A DNA stretch of 37,117 bases from JAMWDF01 sp964645405 (lineage in GTDB: Bacteria; Ratteibacteria; UBA8468; B48-G9; DSTR01). The stretch spans positions 1-37,117 of the forward strand of contig CAZYCA010000023.1 in the NCBI GenBank assembly GCA_964645405.1, given 5' to 3'. A program made the translations under genes and the position numbers. The notes beneath the pieces are model-generated. The model had not been told where the DNA came from. It did not search any database and saw only the letters and a list, made by a program, of their open reading frames with translations. Shown one piece after another: positions 17,586 to 24,403 of this stretch (position 1 is its first letter; each line of letters starts with the position of its first letter).

Positions 17586-17600
17586 ACCGGGAAATTTTTC

Positions 17601-17810
17601 TCACTCTTCTTTGCGGCGGAGAGTAATTTTCAAATCGCCACCTTCCCGACGGAGAAGTATGTGACCTTCCCTTCCCAGCCAGCCCAGACTCATTAAAACC
17701 AACTCCCGGTCTTTTTTCAACGCCTGAAGAAGGCCTGTCAGAGAAACTTCCTGATACTTATCCAGATATTGCCAGATTTCGCCTGCAACCAGCCCAATCT
17801 CTGTTATCAT
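17601..17810 (-). CDS. Winged helix-turn-helix protein (DUF2582-type)
   Basis: This 69-residue protein begins MITEIGLVAGEIWQYLDKY, continues with VSLTGLLQALKKDRELVLMS and ends with LGWLGREGHILLRREGG. That is the pattern of the DUF2582 winged-helix family (GxxAGxIWxYL start, LGWLxREGxI wing). The whole protein is the domain. Family members are small putative DNA-binding proteins of unknown role. It is the last coding gene of the minus-strand TonB operon, 12 bases after the zinc-ribbon gene and just before tRNA-Gln. It may regulate the operon, but nothing in the sequence shows a target. Confidence 0.8.
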   Translation of the reverse strand: MITEIGLVAGEIWQYLDKYQEVSLTGLLQALKKDRELVLMSLGWLGREGHILLRREGGDLKITLRRKEE

Positions 17811-17822
17811 TCTGCCTCCTGC

Positions 17823-18110
17823 TCAGAAAACTTCGTCACCTGTGCTTTGAGAACTGTTGCTACTTTCATTATATTTTACTCTTTCTTCCTCCCTTTTGTG
17901 AAGTGTACCGCATCTGGGACATCTGGAAATACCTTCAGCCAGACTATCCACATAACAGAAGAAACACACCGGACATTCCCAGAGAGTATTAACAGGCCAG
18001 TTTTCTGGTCGGGTTTTTCTTCCTGTTTCTACCAGAACCCAGACTATAAGAAGTATCACTCCGATACTCAGATAAACAGTTACTGCTGTATCCAGTCCAA
18101 TTCTTATCAT
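17823..18110 (-). CDS. Small membrane protein with a zinc ribbon
   Basis: This is a 95-aa protein with one N-terminal transmembrane helix (about residues 9-28, VTVYLSIGVILLIVWVLV) followed by a rubredoxin-like zinc ribbon: WECPVCFFCY (around 44-53) and RCPRCGTLH (about 63-71). The hydrophilic tail is Ser-, Glu- and Asn-rich. The topology places the ribbon most likely in the cytoplasm, but this is uncertain. I do not recognise a named family. Its position between TonB and the wHTH gene, with 12-base gaps on both sides, shows that it belongs to the same transcription unit; it could be an accessory or regulatory component of the energised system. Confidence 0.65.
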   Translation of the reverse strand: MIRIGLDTAVTVYLSIGVILLIVWVLVETGRKTRPENWPVNTLWECPVCFFCYVDSLAEGISRCPRCGTLHKREEERVKYNESSNSSQSTGDEVF

Positions 18111-18122
18111 CCTGCTACCTGT

Positions 18123-18800
18123 CTATTTCAATCTTAACCGGAAAACAATCTCCCCCCAGACTAATTTATCCTCTCCGGCTGGTTCAAAAAGCCACCGGCG
18201 AAAACAATCCTCCACTAAAATGTCCAGTTCTGGCCAGCCTGAGGAAACAATAAGTTCTGTCTGTTTCACCTGACCGCCGGGTGACAACCAGAATTTGAAC
18301 CTGATATTTCCCTCCAGAGATTTCTTCTGTGCCCATTCCGGATAAGAAAACTGGTGCCGATAGATTACTTTTCGCTGACCACCTGGACCGGTAATTTCTT
18401 CGGAAAGAGTAAGTCCGGAAACTGTTTCTTTCTCTTCTGGTGGAGAAGGAAATGCTGGAAAGTGTACATGGAATTCTGGCGCGGGAACCGGCTGGACAGC
18501 AGTGAGCACTGCCTGCCGCTGAATCCCGAGAGATTCCCTGGTCATTCTCCGGGTGATGGCTTCTTCCATTTTTAAGAAAATTCTTTCGTCAGTCGCAAAA
18601 CGGGGCAGCTTTTCGTTAATCCTGATGACAGGCACTTCCAGTTTTCTGGTTTCAGAAGAGGGTAACTGTCTCAAGGTTACTTCCAGCACAGGTAGTTTTT
18701 TCCTGACAGCCGGTAGGGTCAGAGAAAAAAGTGGCAGCAGCCCCAGGTGACCTACCAGGCTGATTAGAAAAAATTTCAAAAGTCTGTGATTTTCTTTCAT
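18123..18800 (-). CDS. tonB: TonB-family energy transducer
   Basis: This 225-aa protein has one N-terminal membrane helix (about residues 8-28, FFLISLVGHLGLLPLFSL) and a periplasmic linker. The linker is only moderately proline-rich. The C-terminal TonB domain (about 140-225) shows QFSYPEWAQKKSLEGNIRFKF (written here as one 21-residue span split at its centre: QFSYPEWAQKK and SLEGNIRFKF) and the classic LDILVEDCFRRWLFEPA ending. TonB couples the ExbB-ExbD proton motor to outer-membrane receptors. It overlaps exbD by four bases, which implies translational coupling, and is encoded with a receptor-like barrel two genes upstream. TolA is an alternative, but the C-terminal motif favours TonB. Confidence 0.88.
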   Translation of the reverse strand: MKENHRLLKFFLISLVGHLGLLPLFSLTLPAVRKKLPVLEVTLRQLPSSETRKLEVPVIRINEKLPRFATDERIFLKMEEAITRRMTRESLGIQRQAVLTAVQPVPAPEFHVHFPAFPSPPEEKETVSGLTLSEEITGPGGQRKVIYRHQFSYPEWAQKKSLEGNIRFKFWLSPGGQVKQTELIVSSGWPELDILVEDCFRRWLFEPAGEDKLVWGEIVFRLRLK

Positions 18801-19207
18801 CTTTCTATCTCGGGCATGGTGGCAATGGCAATCTTACTCAACCCTGCCTGCCTGACCTTATCCATCACTGCCACTACCGTCCCATGTCGGGCCTGCTGGT
18901 CTCCCTTGATGATTACTGTCACAGGTTGACCCGTACTGGCTTCTGCCCTTAACAATCTTTCCAGTTGCTCTAAAGAAACTTGCCTGTCTTTGAGAAAGAT
19001 ACCACCGGTGGCAGAAACGCCAATTATAAGTTCCCTTTCCTGCACCTTTTCTGTTGTAACTGCTTCTGGAAGACGAATCTTTATCCCTGGTTGCATGATA
19101 AAACTGGAGGTAAGCATGAAGTAAATCAGTTGCTGAAGAACAACATCAATCAAAGGTGCCATATTCAATTCGCCTTTAATGATAGAGTAATGACGTCGGA
19201 AACGCAT
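18797..19207 (-). CDS. exbD: ExbD/TolR proton-channel subunit
   Basis: This 136-aa protein has a single transmembrane helix after a short basic N-terminus (MRFRRHYSIIKGELNMAPLI). The essential membrane Asp is residue 21 in PLIDVV, followed by a YFMLTSSF helix end. The periplasmic domain shows the ExbD pattern (GGIFLKDRQVSLEQLERLL, then VTVIIKGDQQARHGTVVAVM). The two glutamines after IDVVL, where most homologues have hydrophobic residues, are unusual. It starts directly after exbB and overlaps tonB by four bases. It transmits proton flow through the ExbB pore to TonB. ExbD and TolR cannot be separated by eye; the TonB partner favours ExbD. Confidence 0.9.
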   Translation of the reverse strand: MRFRRHYSIIKGELNMAPLIDVVLQQLIYFMLTSSFIMQPGIKIRLPEAVTTEKVQERELIIGVSATGGIFLKDRQVSLEQLERLLRAEASTGQPVTVIIKGDQQARHGTVVAVMDKVRQAGLSKIAIATMPEIER

Positions 19208-19834
19208 TTACTCCTCCTGGGTTTTCAAGAGAAAAATGATATCCAGAATCCGGGAAGCACTTTTTTCCATCTCCAGAACGATGTTGTTCACCCGGCTGAC
19301 GAAATAGTTGTATCCAAGGTAGGCAGGAATTGCCACAACCAGCCCCCCAACTGTGGTTACCAGAGCTTCCCAGATACCTCCAGCCAGGTCAGCTGGATTG
19401 ACCATACCACCGTGACTCTGGATAACCATAAAAGCCTTAATTAAACCGGTAACTGTTCCCAGAAGTCCCAGCAATGGTGCCACAGTCGCAATAGTAGCGA
19501 GAATCCCCAGGTACTTTTCCAGGACAGGAATTTCGTGGGCGGCAGCATCCTGGATGGCTTCCTTAATTTCCTCGTGGGTTCTGTCTGATTTCAGCAACCC
19601 TGCTTTAATAATACGCGGGATAGGCTGAACATAGCGGTCACATAACTGCATGCATTCTTTGATTTGTCTCCTTTTGAGAAAATTCTCCATTTCGGAAAGG
19701 AACTTTTCTGTATCTATGGCTGCATTTCTTAGGACAAGAATCCTTTCCATGATAATTGCCAGAGTAAGCGCCCCACAGAGAACAATGGGTATCATAATCC
19801 AGCCGCCCTTGACTGTCAGCATAAACAGGTTCAT
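19208..19834 (-). CDS. exbB: ExbB/TolQ/MotA-family proton channel
   Basis: This 208-aa protein belongs to the MotA/TolQ/ExbB family. It has three hydrophobic segments: about 10-30 (GGWIMIPIVLCGALTLAII), about 107-130 with the typical LGILATIATVAPLLGLLGTV, and about 155-175 (LVTTVGGLVVAIPAYLGYN). The GLLGTVTGLIKAF motif and the Thr in the second and third helices are family hallmarks. The cytoplasmic loop between helices 1 and 2 is of normal length. It forms the pentameric pore through which ExbD harvests the proton gradient. It sits 20 bases downstream of the barrel gene and adjoins exbD, so barrel and motor are made together. Confidence 0.92.
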   Translation of the reverse strand: MNLFMLTVKGGWIMIPIVLCGALTLAIIMERILVLRNAAIDTEKFLSEMENFLKRRQIKECMQLCDRYVQPIPRIIKAGLLKSDRTHEEIKEAIQDAAAHEIPVLEKYLGILATIATVAPLLGLLGTVTGLIKAFMVIQSHGGMVNPADLAGGIWEALVTTVGGLVVAIPAYLGYNYFVSRVNNIVLEMEKSASRILDIIFLLKTQEE

Positions 19835-19854
19835 GGCTCCCCCTATTTTGATGG

Positions 19855-21351
19855 TTAAAATTTCATTCTAAAGCCAGCGGAAAAATACCTGCCTGGTGCC
19901 GGGTTACCAGGTACACACTGGTAGCGAGTTCCTGAAAGGTTATCCACTGTTACCAGAAAGGTTAAATCAGGTTTCCAGTTCCAGGAAAGATGGAGTTTCC
20001 CCCTGGTATAACCCGGGAGAGAATGCCCGGAGAATTCCCTTGGCCCGGTATAAACAAAGTTTAAATTTCCCGTAAAGTGCCCTTTTCCCCAGGAAATACC
20101 AGAGATAAGTTCTCTTTCCGGAAGATATTGCACTTTCTTGCCAAAGAAAATTTGTTTGCCCTGAAGGAAAAACCTTGTCCCGGGAGTTAGCAGGAAGGTA
20201 GCCTCCCATTCCAGGTCTGTCGCGGAAAGATTGGTGAGCCTTGCCGGCTCATAGAGAAAATTTCCATCCTCATCCGCCCAGGTATAAAAACTTTTCCACC
20301 ATGTTTGTCGGGTCTGGAAAGAAAAAGACCAGCGTTTCCCGGCGGTGAGATATTCCATTCCCAGAGAATAACTTTCTTCTGGTTTGTATCTGGCTGGTTT
20401 GATTTCCAGGTAATCAGAATTCTGAACCTGGCTCCAGAAATCAACCATTCCGTATTGACTTTTCAGGAAAAATTTCCAGTTCTCCGCCAGGTTTAAACTT
20501 CCGAAAGGCAGTATTCTAAAACCGCCTGTCTGGATTTCTTTCGCGGTCAAGCCCAGCTGGAAAAACTTTCTCCCATAGCGTAGGCTACAGCCACCAGCCA
20601 TCTGCAGGCTATTTTCTTTTGTCTGCTGCCATTCCAGTTCCTGAAGGTAATCCCAGACACCATACTTTTCTTCCAGGGAAATCTTAAAATAATTATTCCT
20701 CATGCTGTCAATCTGGTAATAACTTTCACTCATCTTTAAAGTTACAGGCCATCCTTCCAGCTGCTTCTGGCAGGAAAAATGGAGGGCAAAATTTTCTCTT
20801 TCCTCGGCAAGAACTGACCCGACAGGGCCTGGTAACTGTTGCTCACTGAGAAAGATATCTGCTGTCAGAAAAGGTTTTTGCCAGGCTTGAGGATTTCGGC
20901 ACCAGGAAAAAATGATACCCTTTTTTCTCTGATGCTTTCGCCAACCAGAACTATTCTCTACATCTGCAGAAAATTCCTGGTTATAGTCAGGATTTCTCTC
21001 CTGATGAAGAAAAGAAAGACCAAATGTGGAAAATTTACCGGCAACGACTTCTAACTGGTGTCCGGTGGCTGATTTTGTCTCAGAAACTATCTCTTCTGGC
21101 TTTTCCAGAGGGGTTTCCGGCATAGTTTTCTCAGAAAGGGGAGGCTGGGGCCATTCAGGAAAAGTAACCGGGGGAAACTCAATTCTTGTTTCCGGCACCG
21201 GCAGCAAAATTATCTCTGTTTTTCTTATGGAAAGGTCCTGGCCATAGATGTATTCCTCAGGTGTCTGGACATCCTGGGACTGAAGATTTGCAGAAAAGAC
21301 AAGCAGCCAGAAAATCAAAATGAGGTTCCACCGGGCACTTATCTTTTTCAT
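19855..21351 (-). CDS. Outer-membrane beta-barrel related to TonB-dependent receptors, apparently without a plug
   Basis: This 498-aa protein has a signal peptide of about 25 residues (ILIFWLLVFSANLQS). Residues about 30-95 are a Pro/Glu-rich stretch with no recognisable plug motifs. From about 105 on, alternating aromatic/polar strands indicate a beta barrel. The C-terminus (PDLTFLVTVDNLSGTRYQ, then NPAPGRYFSAGFRMKF) is the usual end of a TonB-dependent receptor, with the terminal Phe needed for Bam assembly. Typical receptors have 600-900 residues and a ~150-residue plug at the N-terminus; here the plug seems to be missing. The start overlaps the TPR gene by four bases, and exbB follows after 20 bases. 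It may be a plug-less receptor, or its Pro-rich N-terminus may contact TonB directly. The substrate is unknown. Confidence 0.75.
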   Translation of the reverse strand: MKKISARWNLILIFWLLVFSANLQSQDVQTPEEYIYGQDLSIRKTEIILLPVPETRIEFPPVTFPEWPQPPLSEKTMPETPLEKPEEIVSETKSATGHQLEVVAGKFSTFGLSFLHQERNPDYNQEFSADVENSSGWRKHQRKKGIIFSWCRNPQAWQKPFLTADIFLSEQQLPGPVGSVLAEERENFALHFSCQKQLEGWPVTLKMSESYYQIDSMRNNYFKISLEEKYGVWDYLQELEWQQTKENSLQMAGGCSLRYGRKFFQLGLTAKEIQTGGFRILPFGSLNLAENWKFFLKSQYGMVDFWSQVQNSDYLEIKPARYKPEESYSLGMEYLTAGKRWSFSFQTRQTWWKSFYTWADEDGNFLYEPARLTNLSATDLEWEATFLLTPGTRFFLQGKQIFFGKKVQYLPERELISGISWGKGHFTGNLNFVYTGPREFSGHSLPGYTRGKLHLSWNWKPDLTFLVTVDNLSGTRYQCVPGNPAPGRYFSAGFRMKF

Positions 21352-23012
21352 TCTTTATTCTTATCCAGGGCTTCTTTTGCCAGACGGCTCCAGTTTCCCA
21401 CACCGGGATAAAAGGTGATGATTTCCAGCAATCTCTCCTGGGCTTCTTCCTTCCTCCCGCAGGCCAGTTCTACCTGAGCCAGATAAAAAAGCGATTCTGC
21501 TTTTAAGGCAGGGGAGGACTTGCTTACCTGAGAAAGCACTTTTCTGGCTTTCTCCAGGTCATTATTCAGATAAAGAACCTTACCATAAAGAACCTTTAAT
21601 TGTTCGTTCTGTTCAGAAGAAAAGTATTTCTCACACAGCTTTTTAGCCTCAGCCAGTTTTTTCTCCTGCAGATAACTTTCCACCAGAAGGGGCAAAGCAA
21701 GTTTTGCCAGATTGCTCTCCGGAAAATCTTTCAAAAGGCGCTGGAGATAGCCGGAAGAATCCTGGTAGTGACCGGATTCAAATTCCTTCCTGCCAAGAAG
21801 GAAAAGACATTCTGCAGCCAGCGGGCTGGTCGGCATCTTTTCTAAAATTCTGTCCCAGTGGCTGCGTGCTGCGGAAATCTCTCCTCGTTTGTAAAAAGTG
21901 TAACCCAGGCCAAAATATCCCTGCATCTTCAGTTTCTCATCACTGCTACTGTCTAAAAACTTCTGGAAATAGCTGGCTGCTTCCTCCAGTCTGTTCTGAT
22001 TAAAGTAAACCATCCCCATCTGCAGCAAAGATTCAGGAAAAACTTCTGTCCCGGGGTAGTTTTCCATTACCTGTCTGAAGAAATCCGCAGCCTCATTCCA
22101 TTTTTCCTCCAGCATGCTTATACGACCCAGTTCCATCAGAGCAAGTGCCATCATTCTAAGTTCAGGTTTACTGTCAACTATCTCCTTCAGAAGACGTCTT
22201 GCCGTGGCATAAGAACCCTGTCTTCTGGCAATGACAGCTAAATTGAAGCTGGCTGCCGGCCGGAGAGAAAAAGAGGGGAAATCAGAGATTACTTTCTGGT
22301 AGCAGTTGCTTGCTTTCTCCAGGTTGCTGGTATTAAGATAACAATCACCCAATTTCAGATATACATCAGCCATAACCTCCTGACTGAGGTTGCCTTTCAG
22401 CAACCTTTCAAAGATAAGTGCAGCGTGAGCAAAACTGTTTTCCTGATAAAGTAAAAGTCCCAGATAATAACGCGCCTGCGCTGCCTGTTTATGTTCTGGA
22501 AACTCTGCTAAAAACTTTTCCAGCAAATCACGGCTGCCGCGATAATCAGTTTGCTGGAAGAGTTTCACTGCCTGAGAAAAAATAGCCATAGCCACCTGAG
22601 AACTTAATTTTTCTTCCTCGCCAAACTTCTTTTTAAATGTGAGGTATTCAGAGAAAGCCGGGGAGAACTTTCCCTGGGTGAGATGAAGCAAAATCAGGTA
22701 AGCATAACCATCCTTCAGATATGAGGATTGAGGAAAATTAGCAATAAGAAAAAGAAGGGAATTTTCTGCTTCAGTTAGTTTTTTCAACTGCAGGTAGTTG
22801 ACAGCCTGAAGAAGATACCCGTAATCCCGCTGCGGATGGTTAGCACTGGTGGACTTGAGAAATTTTTCTATCTGTCTGTTGGAGGCAGCATAAAGACCTT
22901 CCTGATGGGCTTTTACTGCCAGCTTCAGCCAGTCTGTGGCTTCTTCGCCTCTGAGAAAAACTGATGGCAGAACAAAAAACATCACAAATAACCATTTTTT
23001 CTTTGTGTTCAT
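21348..23012 (-). CDS. Secreted tetratricopeptide-repeat protein
   Basis: This 554-aa protein has a signal peptide (WLFVMFFVLPSVFLRG, about residues 7-22). Residues about 28-540 consist of roughly a dozen TPR helix pairs, for example AQARYYLGLLLYQENSFAHA, DVYLKLGDCYLNTSNLEKA and PESLLQMGMVYFNQNRLEEA. Many repeats end with FP or YPGT, the periodicity seen in YbgF/CpoB and BamD. No lipobox is visible, so it is likely soluble and periplasmic. Ending within the start of the barrel gene (4-base overlap), it should be a partner in its assembly or function. In Tol-Pal clusters CpoB occupies a similar role next to TolQRA, and this protein could be its counterpart, but that is inference. Confidence 0.85.
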   Translation of the reverse strand: MNTKKKWLFVMFFVLPSVFLRGEEATDWLKLAVKAHQEGLYAASNRQIEKFLKSTSANHPQRDYGYLLQAVNYLQLKKLTEAENSLLFLIANFPQSSYLKDGYAYLILLHLTQGKFSPAFSEYLTFKKKFGEEEKLSSQVAMAIFSQAVKLFQQTDYRGSRDLLEKFLAEFPEHKQAAQARYYLGLLLYQENSFAHAALIFERLLKGNLSQEVMADVYLKLGDCYLNTSNLEKASNCYQKVISDFPSFSLRPAASFNLAVIARRQGSYATARRLLKEIVDSKPELRMMALALMELGRISMLEEKWNEAADFFRQVMENYPGTEVFPESLLQMGMVYFNQNRLEEAASYFQKFLDSSSDEKLKMQGYFGLGYTFYKRGEISAARSHWDRILEKMPTSPLAAECLFLLGRKEFESGHYQDSSGYLQRLLKDFPESNLAKLALPLLVESYLQEKKLAEAKKLCEKYFSSEQNEQLKVLYGKVLYLNNDLEKARKVLSQVSKSSPALKAESLFYLAQVELACGRKEEAQERLLEIITFYPGVGNWSRLAKEALDKNKE

Positions 23013-23050
23013 TTTTCATCCGCTGCCTTCCTGAAAGACCCCAGCCCTAC

Positions 23051-23347
23051 TTAAACCTTCTTTACCTTTTTTGCCTGGAATCCTTTCTGGTTCTGGATAA
23101 CTTCAAATTCTACTATTTCCCCTTCCTTCAGGGTCCGCTCACCCTTGCCGTAGATGGCAGAATAATGAACGAAGACATCAGGACCGTTGTCCCTGGCGAT
23201 AAAACCATATCCCCGACTCCTGTTAAACCATTTTACCCTGCCCCGTTGCCAGTTGTTACCTTCTGCTGTATTTTTAACTGGCCGCACAAAAAAGTTTCTC
23301 CATATTCTTTTGATTAACCCTGACCTTTCCTCCGAATGGTTCTTCAC
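23051..23347 (-). CDS. Cold-shock domain protein with N-terminal extension
   Basis: A cold-shock domain fills residues about 34-98: RGRVKWFNRSRGYGFIARD contains RNP1, and VFVHYSAI is RNP2; the rest (EGEIVEFEVIQNQKGFQAKKV) is standard. Usual CspA proteins have about 67 residues; this one has a basic extension of about 33 residues. The start is a GTG at 23347 with GGAGG at a good distance. A second GTG near 23284 would give a shorter protein but still includes part of the extension. The domain binds single-stranded RNA or DNA and acts as an RNA chaperone. It lies 38 bases upstream of the TPR gene and 46 bases downstream of the exonuclease gene in the same orientation. Confidence 0.85.
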   Translation of the reverse strand: MKNHSEERSGLIKRIWRNFFVRPVKNTAEGNNWQRGRVKWFNRSRGYGFIARDNGPDVFVHYSAIYGKGERTLKEGEIVEFEVIQNQKGFQAKKVKKV

Positions 23348-23393
23348 CTCTTGCCTCCATTCTAGATGCTGAAAAATGAAGTTAAATTCTCCA

Positions 23394-24209
23394 CTATTCT
23401 ATATTTTCCATAACCTCTACCATGCGGTCAAGACGAAACTTCCTTTCCTGTCCAGAAGGGTAAAGAAGGCATAAAAGATATAAAACTCCATTTTCACTCA
23501 AGACTTCCAGCGGCTGGACCTCCATGGTTGCTATCCGGTCATCGTTCTCCACGTAACGGACCGGTACTGTCTTTCTCTCTGCTAATGCCCTGGCAAGAGC
23601 CGGCGGGAGTATTTCCAGAGCATTCAGAGTAATATCAATCGTGACAGTGCTGGAAACTATATCAGACCAGACAATGCCGCTGCGGTGTAAATCCTTCAAG
23701 AATTGTTTTAAGACAAGATAAGCTGCCCAGGCATCAGGCTCTGCCCGGTGTCTTGTGGTAGAGCTAATTTCAATTTTCAGGGTATCTACCAGCGAGTAAA
23801 GACTGTTGCTGGGGAAATTGAAAAATCTCCGCGCTACTATCAGTGTATCTATCAATTTTGTCTCCGGAAAACTCAGACCGCAGTTAGCCATCTGGGTTTT
23901 AAGAAATGCAAGGTCAAAAGCTGCGTTGTGCACCAGGAGTGTCTGCCCCTGAAGGAACTGCCGAACCAGAGGTGCTATTTCACGGAACTTCGGACTTTTA
24001 GCCACCATCTCCGGAGTAATATGGTTCACCAGATAGGCAGCAAAAGAAATTTCTCTCTCCGGATTGACAAAAGTGACAAATTTTTCCACAACCTGGTCTC
24101 TCTCAATCTTCAGTAATGCAATTTCACTGATACGGTCACCGAAAGAAGGATATAGTCCGGTGGTCTCAATATCCAGAGCAACTACCTCAGGAATGGCTAC
24201 TTCAGCCAT
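23394..24209 (-). CDS. DEDDh 3'-5' exonuclease fused to a WYL-like domain
   Basis: This 271-aa protein begins with a DnaQ/epsilon-type exonuclease: Asp13 and Glu15 in ALDIETTG, Asp99 in HNAAFDL, His154 and Asp159 in RHRAEPDA, so all five DEDDh residues are present. Residues about 203-270 resemble a WYL domain: VPVRYVENDDR, MEVQPLEVLSENGVLYLLCL and KFRLDRM. WYL domains bind nucleic acids or nucleotides and often regulate phage-defence or DNA-damage genes. This combination is known in few places to me. The start codon overlaps the stop of the YHS gene by one base (TGATG). It may be a DNA repair or defence nuclease whose activity is controlled through the WYL part; that role is inference. Confidence 0.85.
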   Translation of the reverse strand: MAEVAIPEVVALDIETTGLYPSFGDRISEIALLKIERDQVVEKFVTFVNPEREISFAAYLVNHITPEMVAKSPKFREIAPLVRQFLQGQTLLVHNAAFDLAFLKTQMANCGLSFPETKLIDTLIVARRFFNFPSNSLYSLVDTLKIEISSTTRHRAEPDAWAAYLVLKQFLKDLHRSGIVWSDIVSSTVTIDITLNALEILPPALARALAERKTVPVRYVENDDRIATMEVQPLEVLSENGVLYLLCLLYPSGQERKFRLDRMVEVMENIE

Positions 24210-24370
24210 CAGCCAACCAGTTTGAGATACTTCTCACTGTCCTTTTCAAACTTTTCTTTACAGACAGGGCTACAGAAGAAGTATTTGCGTCCATCTTTCT
24301 CCACCACATTTTTTGTTTCCTTCTGTAGCCACTTTCTGCAGACCACATCTTTAATTTTTTTTGCTGGCAT
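24209..24370 (-). CDS. YHS-domain small protein (53 aa)
   Basis: A short ORF translates to a 53-aa YHS-family protein: MPAKKIKDVVCRKWLQKE, then VEKDGRKYFFCSPVCKEKFE and KDSEKYLKLVG. The pattern Cys (residue 11), YFFCSPVCKEKF and the terminal KYL is the YHS metal-binding motif; the usual second residue of the first pair is replaced (CRKW rather than CGM). It starts with ATG at 24370, with GGGAGA upstream, and its TGA overlaps the exonuclease ATG by one base (TGATG), strong evidence that it is real and translationally coupled. YHS proteins bind metals or heme, so this may be a small metal chaperone or sensor. Why it is coupled to an exonuclease is unknown. Confidence 0.85.
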   Translation of the reverse strand: MPAKKIKDVVCRKWLQKETKNVVEKDGRKYFFCSPVCKEKFEKDSEKYLKLVG

Positions 24371-24394
24371 CTTCTCTCCCGTTTAACTTACTAT

Positions 24395-24403
24395 ATTTTA
24401 GCA
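24395..24403 (-). promoter_or_regulatory. Possible extended -10 promoter for the YHS-exonuclease pair
   Basis: TGCTAAAAT on the minus strand (TG, one base, TAAAAT) spans the stop codon of the PHP gene. The predicted start lies near 24388, about 18 bases before the YHS ATG, with a ribosome-binding site in between. The -35 is weak, and readthrough from the PHP gene is an alternative. Confidence 0.35.

Noticed and set aside
18354..18575. Small plus-strand open frame within the TonB gene
   Set aside because: It has no homology features and lies antisense to a well-supported gene.
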